64,000 nt of DNA. Source: Cryptomeria japonica (taxonomy: Eukaryota > Streptophyta > Pinopsida > Cupressales > Cupressaceae). Each line of letters opens with the position of its first letter. The stretch's first letter is position 1. Below the pieces are notes generated by a model. The model saw only the letters and a program-made list of their open reading frames with translations. It ran no database searches and had not been told where the DNA came from. Shown one piece after another: positions 56,988 to 64,000 of this stretch. The stretch is from contig NC_081412.1 in assembly GCF_030272615.1 (NCBI RefSeq), positions 141,152,747 through 141,216,746 of the forward strand, in the 5' to 3' direction. The translations under genes and the position numbers were made by a program.

Positions 56988-57783
56988 TCGTGAAGTCACC
57001 GGTTAGGAGGGACTTCAAAGAGATCAATCCGAACGGGGTAGTAGGAGTAAACACAATAGAAAATAGAGGATATGATGGTGGAAATGCAAAACTAAATGAA
57101 TTAGATCATGAAAACTGATTACAAAGAATTGGTAACATTTACAATACAAGATTCAGATCATGGGTCTGCTACATACATGCTCAATTACAAAATCAATCAA
57201 CTCTGAACCTGTAAATCTTAAGATATATCTTATATATTCTCTCTTGATTGATTTATGATGTTTAGTTACATTGATTTATATGATTCAGGGAGATCCGATT
57301 GACCCACGAGGGATCAAATACCAAAGAACAAGATCAAACATGTAAAACCAATAGGTCGGCCTCTGCCAAAGAGATTCCTCTAGAAAATCCAAAGGATGAA
57401 GTTTGGATCAGAGGGAAGGTTAGCCACATGCCAAGGAACATTGGAATCAATGAGCTAGGGCTCTACAATCTACAAAAAGGATCTACAAGATTCACCAATA
57501 GCAAATAGGTACAGGCAGTTCCGATGTTCTAAGCCAAAAAACTGTCTCGTAATCCAGAAGCGATAACATGCCAAAAAATGATCCAAATGTTTTGTGGTTT
57601 AGGAATAAGGAGGATAATCACGTTCTCAAGAAAATTATAGCTCTGCAAGATCCAATGGGAAAATTCAAGAAAATACAAGAAAATACAAGAAAAAATTCTG
57701 AAACTACAAAATAGAAAGGAAACTGAAAAGAAATGTTTTTGGTTGATGCAAGATTGCCAAGAGCTAAGAATGCTCCTACATCA
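56988..57783 (-). repeat. 3' LTR of the chromovirus (796 bp)
   Basis: It pairs with 62435-63211; the outer end TCGTGAAGTCACCGG corresponds to TGGTGCAGTCACTGG. Confidence 0.9.
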
Positions 57784-57809
57784 GACATTTGGGGTTGTTG
57801 AAAAATTGA

Positions 57810-58250
57810 TTCCCTCAATTTGATGGGGTTAGAGAAAAACCAAGATGGTCCACCTCTTCTTGAGAAATCCAAGATGAATCTTCAACTAGTTCGTCCTTTC
57901 ACTTCACAAGATACTCCTCGTATTGACTGCTCTGGGTACTATGCCCAATCCTACTATCCCAAATGTCTTCAATCTGATTTGGTTCCTTCTGATGCAACTA
58001 TTTCTCCAAGTCTACAATACAGTCTTCATTGAATTCTGATTCAGGATACTAATGTAGATATGTAATGTTGAATATAGGTGAAATGCTCAAATTATCCGAC
58101 AACTCCACTTTATATGCATTTCCTGTACTGAATTTCCTCAAGATCTTGCAAGGCCCAAAATTACTCATCTGCAACTTGTTATATGTTCCAACTAGAAATC
58201 TTTCTTTTCTCAAATACACCATTACTTCATCGCCAACTTCAAATTCCTTA
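57810..58250 (-). pseudogene. Integrase tail and chromodomain
   Basis: The minus strand reads VGDEVMVYLRKERFLVGTYN, KLQMSNFGPCKILRKF, then SPIFNITYLH, a stop and YPESEFNED. The chromodomain follows: QIEDIWDSRIGHSTQ, SQYEEYLVK, a TGA where relatives have Trp, KDELVEDSSWISQEEVDHL. The aromatic and acidic chromodomain landmarks are clear. Such domains are thought to guide integration to marked chromatin. Four stops break the region. It marks this element as a chromovirus. Confidence 0.8.
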
Positions 58251-58252
58251 TG

Positions 58253-58990
58253 TCATCTCTTCTCATTTGCTTTCTTCTTATACTTGTTGTTCATATCCTC
58301 CAAATGTTGCTTAACCTGAATATGTAAAGCCTTTATGTGATTTGCAAATTCTTTTGCTTCTGCACTCCTCTTGTCTTCATTATTGATATCTCTTAATTTT
58401 GATATACCTCTAGTGTGTGCTTTGATAACAATCTCAAAAGGTGTTCTTATGGTACTCTTGTTCACTGAATTATTGTAGGCAAACTTTTCTTGTGCAAGAA
58501 TCAAATCCCAACTTCTGGTTTTTTCTCCAACTGAGCATCTCAACAAATTTTCCAAGCTCCTATTTACTGCTTATGTTTGTCCACTAGTCTGTGGGTGAAA
58601 AGTAGAACTAAACTCCAAATCTGTGTTCATCTTTCTCCAAAGTGCTCTCCAAAAATAACCAACAAACTTAGTGTCTTTGTATGAAACTATGCTCTTAGGT
58701 AATCCATGTAATCTCACCACTTCCCTGAAAAATAAGTCAACTACATGCACAACATCTAATGTTCTCTTACAAGGTATGAAATGAGCCATCTTCAAGAATC
58801 TATCCACCACCACAAATATAGAATCATTCCCTCTTTGTGTCTTAGGTAATCCAAGTATGAAATCCATGCTTATGTCTTCTCAAGGTCTTTCCAATACTCT
58901 CAAAGGCTTATATAATCCCACATTCTGACTACTACCATTTGCAACTTGACAAATTCTACTTCTTTGCACAAATTTCCTAACATCCTTATG
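58253..58990 (-). pseudogene. Integrase core of the chromovirus
   Basis: Two open pieces: 58867-58571 ([63 protein letters not shown]) and 58555-58253 (ENLLRCSVGEKTRSWDLILAQEKFAYNNSVNKSTIRTPFEIV). The first catalytic Asp (VVDRF) is present. The second, normally V-S-D-R, is Tyr (VSYKD). The Glu, normally in QTE, is a stop codon. The zinc-binding part upstream (58868-59100) is recognisable only in patches. The enzyme is certainly inactive. Confidence 0.88.
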
Positions 58991-59142
58991 AATCTAAGGC
59001 CAAAAGTAATGTTCACTCACCAATGCTCAAAACCAAAGTGTTCAACTAATCCTCCACTATGCTTATCCTTTATCAGATTCTCCCTCATAGAACTCTTAGG
59101 TATACAAAACTAAACTCCTTTGAATAACACATTGTGAATGAA

Positions 59143-59766
59143 TTAATCCAGCCATTTGCTTCTATCTACCATAACCAACTCTCTACATGCTTTCCAAGGT
59201 TTTGCAAAATCTGGGTCATCATCATACAAGGTCTTCAACTCTTCAAAGCCTAATATTGTCACTCTCATCTTTGTCAGAAAATTCCTCCTTCTAATCAATG
59301 CATCAACAACTTTGTTTGACTTCCCACTCCTATGCTTCAACACAATGGTGTAACTCTGCAAAATTTATACCCATCTCATATGTCTCTGATTCAACTTACT
59401 CCGACTGTTCAAATACTACAAAGCTTGATGGTTAGTATACAACACAAATTCCTTAGGCAACAGGTAATTTCTCCACTTCTTCAAGGCTTGAATTATGGCA
59501 TAAAATTCCTAATCATACACCAAATATCTCCTTCTTGTACCATTCAAATTCTCACTGAAATAAGCTACTTCTCTCCCTTCCTGACTTAACATAGCTCCAA
59601 TTTCATTCCCACTTGCATTACAGTACACTTGAAATACTTTGCTAAAATCTGGTAATTTTAACACGAGCTGCTCAGTCACTTTTTTTTTAGTTATTCAAAA
59701 CTCTTATTTTCTCTGGTTGTCCACTTGAATTCCTTCCTATCTCCCCTCATTGTCTCAGTCATAGGG
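59143..59766 (-). pseudogene. RNase H of the chromovirus
   Basis: Blocks on the minus strand are KVFQVYCNASGNEIGAMLSQ, REVAYFSENLNGTRRRYLVYD, a stop, EFYAIIQALKKWRNYLLPKEFVLYTNHQAL, QRHMRWV and SYTIVLKHRSGKSNKVVDALIRR. The catalytic first Asp in CDAS is Asn here (CNAS). Frameshifts and stops occur in the first half. Confidence 0.8.
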
Positions 59767-60609
59767 CTACAAACTGAACTGAAATTCCTTATGAACTTCT
59801 GGTATAAATGATCTAACCTCTCCAATGCTTTCCATTGTAGGCCATTCAACAATTTCTCCTACCTTCTTAGGGTCCACATTCAATCCATCCATAGATATCA
59901 CAAATCCCAAATAGACTAATTCTTCTTTCATGAAACTACACTTCTTAAGATTTATCAACAACCTTTCTTCTCTCAACCTCTAAAAAACTTGTCTTAAATG
60001 AAATAGATGTTCCTCTTTTTTCTTACTAAAAATTAGAATGTCATCCAAATATACAATAGCAAACTTACCCAATAATTTCTTTAATACCTCATTCATCAAC
60101 CTCATGAAAGTACTTGGTGCATTAGTCAACCCAAAAGGCATCACCAACCACTCATAAAATCCTTTATTGGTTTTGAATGTTGTGTTCCACTCATCTCCTT
60201 CTCTGATTCTTATCTGATTATATCCACTCTTCAAGTCTATCATTGTGTAGTATTTGGCTCCACTCAAACAATCCATTATGTCATCCATCCTTAGTAAAGG
60301 AAACTAATACTTCACTATGATCTTGTTTATTACTCTGGAATTAGTACAAATCCTCCATTCTCCATTCTTCTTAGGTGCTAACACTTCTAGTACCACATAA
60401 GGACTCAAACTTTCTCTAACTAAACCTTTCCTCAATAGTTCCTGCACTTGTCTATTCAACTCTTTATTCTCTATTGGTGTCATCTGGTGTGCAACTTGTT
60501 TAGGAAAACTAGCTCCAAGAATCAGGTCCATACAATGAATTCTACTCCTCATAGGTGGTAATCCATCAAGTAAATTATCTAAAATGATGTCTTCATACTC
60601 TGTCAACAA
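59767..60609 (-). pseudogene. Reverse transcriptase of the chromovirus
   Basis: Open pieces are 60609-60304 (DGLPPMRSRIHCMDLILGAS, ELLRKGLVRESLSPYVVLEVLAPKKNGEWRICTNSRVINK), 60288-59980 ([46 protein letters not shown], catalytic [11 protein letters not shown]) and 59976-59767 (LLINLKKCSFMKEELVYLGFVIS, VRSFIPEVHKEF). The YLDD active site and MPFGLTNAP are intact. The usual CVDYR is CTNSR, and the join between pieces is broken by stops and a frame change. Confidence 0.9.
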
Positions 60610-60934
60610 CTCTTTATCTCTTACGGTTGTTCTTCATGCTCCAAGTTCTCAATCTTGTCAGGAACTAAGGAAAAAAAACATTCTCATGTCTCATTCCATC
60701 TAGGAATTTCCTTCCATTCACTAAAAAGATTCCAGCATTCGTACAAAATTCACTCTTCAAAGGATCCTCCAAGGGTAACAAGGTATATTTCATCCCATTT
60801 TCTACAATAGTCTATATATTCTTTCCCCCATCATGTATTGCCTATCTATCAAACTGCCAAGGTAAACCCAACAAAAGTGACAAATATCCATAGGCATAAT
60901 ATCACACAAAACTTCATCATGATAATTCTCAATT

Positions 60935-61567
60935 TTAAATTTCACCAAGCATTTTTTCACTTACTAACAACTTATGATCATCCTGAATCCATGCTATCTG
61001 ATAAGGCTTAGGGTGTTTCAATCTTTCCATATTCAATTTATTCACCATCTCTTCTGAAACAAGATTATCCAAACTACCACTATCAATAACCACTTTACAA
61101 CACTTACCAGATACCTTACATCTAGTCTTGAACAGATTTATCCTCTGCAAGGGTTCTTCATCCTCTCTGGTATGACACAAATCTCTTCTTATCATCAACA
61201 GTTCTCCATATTTTGGTTTGCTAGCTGATCTGATGGGGCTTTCTTCTACCAATATTATTCTTCTAGTGTTCTCTATCTTCTTACATTCAAAAGAATGATT
61301 TCCTTCCCCTCCACACTTAAAGCAAGTACCTTTAAACACTCTGTTATCTTGTATTCTATCATCTTTTCCAAAATTTTCATTTTGATAACCATCATGTTCT
61401 CTCCTCTGGTATAAATTTTTGTCATCCTTCCAATATGAACTGCCATCTTTTCTTACTTCCTTGTCCTTGTTGTGATCTATACAAGTCCCTCTTCCTTTGA
61501 AATATCCTCTACCTCCTTGAAATCTTCCTCTGGAAAACTTTCCACCTCTACCTCTCTCTCTGCTCAT
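60935..61567 (-). pseudogene. Nucleocapsid and protease of the chromovirus, open 210-codon frame
   Basis: The N-terminus is Arg/Gly-rich (RGRGGKFSRGRFQGGRGYF), suited to nucleic-acid binding. Near residue 82 lies CFKCGGEGNHSFEC. The His is one place late, with Asn at the expected position, so this is a degenerate zinc knuckle. The protease follows with CCKVVIDSGSLDNLVSEEMVNKL (Asp-Ser-Gly intact near residue 165) and HPKPYQIAWIQDDHKL. It matches the frame at 52623-53294 closely in layout. The frame then loses its end; remaining protease text continues with breaks to about 60800. Confidence 0.88.
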
Positions 61568-61625
61568 GTCTTTTGTTCAACTTCTCATCTTCTTTTGGGG
61601 CATATTCATAAGCTTCTTCAACACT

Positions 61626-62189
61626 CTACAACTTGATCAAACTAAGTTCATGTTGTATAGACATTTGTAATCCATTCAAATATCTTGCAACTTGTTCAAC
61701 CTCATCTTTGATATGTCTGAATTTGATATTCAACTTGTAGAATGTTTCGATATACTCCTTCACACTAGATTCTTTCTGCTTCAAGTTTTGCAACTTCCAG
61801 AACAAATTTACTTGGTAATCAACTGGCATAAACTTTGATTTTAACTTGGCTACCATCCACTCCCATGATTTGATCTTTTCTTTACCTCTTCTCTATCTAT
61901 CAACCTACAAATTTTCCCACCACAGAGATGCATGACCTTTCAACTGGGTACAAACATATTTCACCTTTCTTTCTTCTGCAATGTTCTCAAAATAAAAATA
62001 CTTCACCATCTCCGAGATGCAATCTATTAATTCATCTGAATTTAATTTTCCATCATACTCTGATGGGGTAAAATGGGGTTTAGTGTTTGCCCTACTCAAA
62101 ACCCTCAATAACTTTTCTTCATTCGGATCAATCACTTGTGGACTTGCTACTTGTTCTGCCAATGCTTCTTCTTCTTCATCTTCACTCAC
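61626..62189 (-). pseudogene. Gag of the chromovirus
   Basis: Two open pieces. The first (62189-61905) has an acidic start (SEDEEEEALAEQ), then NTKPHFTPSEYDGKLNSDELIDCISEMVKYF and VCTQLKGHASLWWENL. The second (61856-61626) has MVAKLKSKFMPVDYQVNLFWKLQNLKQ, SSVKEYIETFYKL and VARYLNGLQMSIQHEL. This is a typical capsid-type gag and matches the gag at 51640-52620. About 50 bases with a stop separate the pieces. Confidence 0.88.
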
Positions 62190-62420
62190 ATCTTCAATAT
62201 GTCAACCTATTCTTTGGGCTATTTCAACTGCTTCTAATTGGGCTGCAATTCCTCTCAACATTTCCATCACAACAGGGTCTGCATTCCCATGCACTCCACC
62301 ATTCCTATTTCCTCTTCACACCATCTTCATGCAGGTCCTCTGTAGCTGTAGGTCAAGTCCATGATCTGCCACCCCCACAACAAGATCTTCAAGACAATGC
62401 AATCTCCAAAATGAAATATC

Positions 62421-62434
62421 ACTCTGATACCGCT
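62421..62434 (-). other. Primer-binding site of the chromovirus
   Basis: On the minus strand AGCGGTATCAGAGTGA follows the LTR end GCACCA; a Met-tRNA type primer site. Confidence 0.75.
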
Positions 62435-63211
62435 TGGTGCAGTCACTGGCTAGGAGGGACCTCAAAGAGATCAATTCGGATCAGGCAATAGGAGTAAACA
62501 CAATGAAAACTAGAGGATATGACAGAGGCAATGTAGAACTGAATGAACTAGATCATGAAAACTGATTATAAAGAACCGATAACATCTGGAATACAAGATT
62601 CAACTCACTACCCTACTACATAAATTCTCAATTACAGAATCGGTCAACTCCAGACCTCTAAATTTTAAGATATATCTTGTATATTATCTCTTGATTGATT
62701 TATGATACTTAGATACATTGATTTATATGATTTGGGGAGAGAGGGATCAAATGCCAAAGAACAAGATCAAACGTGTAAAACCAATAGGTTAGCCTCTACC
62801 AAAGAGATTCCTCTAAAAAAATAAAAGGATGAAATGTGGATCAGAGGGAAGTTCAGCCACATGCCAAGGAACATTGGAATCAATGAACTGGGGCTCCACA
62901 AGCTATGGAAATGACCCACAAGATTCACCAATAGAAAATAGGTCCAGGTGGTTCCCAAGCAATAATCATGTTCTCAAGAAAAATCATGCTCCACAAGATC
63001 TGGTGAGAAAATTCAAGAAAATATAGAAAGAAATATTTAGGAATAAGGAGGATAATCATGTTCTCAAGAAAAATCTAGCTCTGTAAGATCCAGTGAGAAA
63101 ATTCAAGAAAATACATAAATAAATGCTGAAACTACAAAACAAAAAGAAAACTAAAAAGAAATGTTTTTGGTTGATGCAAGATTTCCAAGAACCATGGATG
63201 CTCCTACATCA
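62435..63211 (-). repeat. 5' LTR of the chromovirus (777 bp)
   Basis: It pairs with 56988-57783 and ends (plus strand) GCTCCTACATCA before CCAGG. A 60-bp phrase, ATAAGGAGGATAATCATGTTCTCAAG, occurs twice near its right end (62960-63080). Confidence 0.9.
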
Positions 63212-63216
63212 CCAGG

Positions 63217-64000
63217 GTTCAAAGGTGTAGTAAAAAAAGATCCTAACTTCTCAGGTGCATGTGCAATACAGCCGACCACTCCTGCAAATAATTTTCCAAT
63301 TCCAATTATTTTTTTAATTACCTTCACTTGTGGTCATGTTAATATCATATTGTATAAATGAGTACTCGTTTATTAATTTTTATTTGTGGGTTAACCAAAA
63401 TGCATACCCTATATTTTACCTTTTTCCTTTCTCCTCTCTTCTTCACTCATTACTGGTTCTTCAGCCTTCCACAAAAGAAGAAAAACCCTAACCCAAGATC
63501 TAGTTTATAAAGTTGGGGTTTTAATATAAATGAGTACCTAGTGCTCAAAAGTCATATTATTATTAATTCCTCTTTGATCATACTAAATGTTGTGGTCTCA
63601 AGTTATGACTACTAGAAACAATGTCTTTGGGACCTCATCAAGGGGGAACTCACTAATTTGTTTTGGAAAATTAGGAGTCATTTTTAGAGAAAGGTTTTAT
63701 CAAAGAATAAAAAGACAAAGGATATTGTATAAATTTATAAATATATAATGGAGAATGCATATGAAAAATGTTACTTTCAATTATTTAATTAAAATAAAGT
63801 AATTTCCTAAGTTTATGATAAAATTACAGGTTAAGTTGTGTGAAATGGAACAAATTAAGGGTTCTTATTCGAAAATCCAAAGTCAAGATTCAAGACCAAT
63901 TGATAGCCTAGAAGTGATGTGAGGGTATCTAGGAGAGACATTTATTATCCTACAAGTCTAATAAATTTACAAATTATTAAAGGCTAAACATCATTTTTAG
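63217..64000. other. Filler to the window end
   Basis: AT-rich; no coding similarity, LTR end or repeat recognised on either strand. Confidence 0.5.

Larger units (their letters stand above)
56988..63211 (-). mobile_element. Chromovirus-type Ty3-gypsy element, full-length but dead
   Basis: It is flanked by CCAGG at 56983-56987 and 63212-63216, a perfect duplication. The 3' LTR is 56988-57783 and the 5' LTR 62435-63211. Sense-strand LTRs start TGATGTAGGAGCAT. Order on the minus strand is PBS, gag, zinc knuckle, protease, RT, RNase H, integrase, chromodomain, LTR. Frames are broken throughout and two integrase catalytic residues are lost. Confidence 0.92.

Noticed and set aside
62087-62491. 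134-codon plus-strand frame
   Set aside because: Antisense to chromovirus gag and its leader; shadow frame.

Overview
The window reads as intergenic DNA of a large, repeat-rich seed-plant genome. Everything recognisable is plant: Ty1-copia and Ty3-gypsy retrotransposons, decayed PPR and LRR gene fragments, microsatellites and AT-rich filler. The very long nested elements and relict LRR/PPR pieces suggest a conifer or other gymnosperm, but that is inference. I found no intact host gene, tRNA, rRNA or CRISPR array. Almost every reading frame is broken by stops or frameshifts.

Layout. 1-4530 is part of a minus-strand element carrying a conserved unknown gene (copy A), with a 278-bp tandem array upstream of it. 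4799-6600 is a 5'-truncated copia RT/RNase H end plus LTR. 6600-10750 holds LRR relics on both strands, a 19-bp minisatellite and microsatellites. 10754-39439 is one giant Tat-like Ty3-gypsy element with a perfect GGGTG target duplication. Its LTRs are about 5.85 kb. Nested in it are a 7.2-kb copia element (23971-31194, minus), a 961-bp inverted-repeat DNA element (22538-23498) and a 939-bp solo copia LTR (37968-38906). 39445-42673 is filler with a PPR relic. 42674-47870 is an internally deleted copia element. 48103-50654 is filler. 50660-54345 is a gag-protease-only gypsy element. 54346-56300 holds PPR relics. 56988-63211 is a full-length but dead chromovirus (minus). The rest is filler.

The most unusual feature is inside the giant LTRs. 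Each LTR carries the remains of one long gene of about 1,070 codons (copies B and C, 12115-15338 and 34007-37214). It is not gag or pol, and I do not recognise it. Copy A at 1-2775 belongs to the same family but is clearly divergent. It keeps a 517-codon frame open from a matching ATGGCTCC start, which suggests the protein was maintained by selection over many transpositions. Each giant LTR has two TATAAAAG boxes, one about 1.25 kb upstream of this gene and one about 1 kb before the LTR end. This fits separate promoters for an LTR-encoded protein and for the genomic RNA.

Other points of interest are an archaeal-type RNase H lying between protease and RT in the giant element, a 101-bp tandem duplication of the LTR end and primer-binding site, and a hairpin around a TATA motif in the 278-bp array whose arms change together. 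All boundaries given as exact come from matching LTR ends and target duplications read directly in the sequence. Similarities and ages are by eye.
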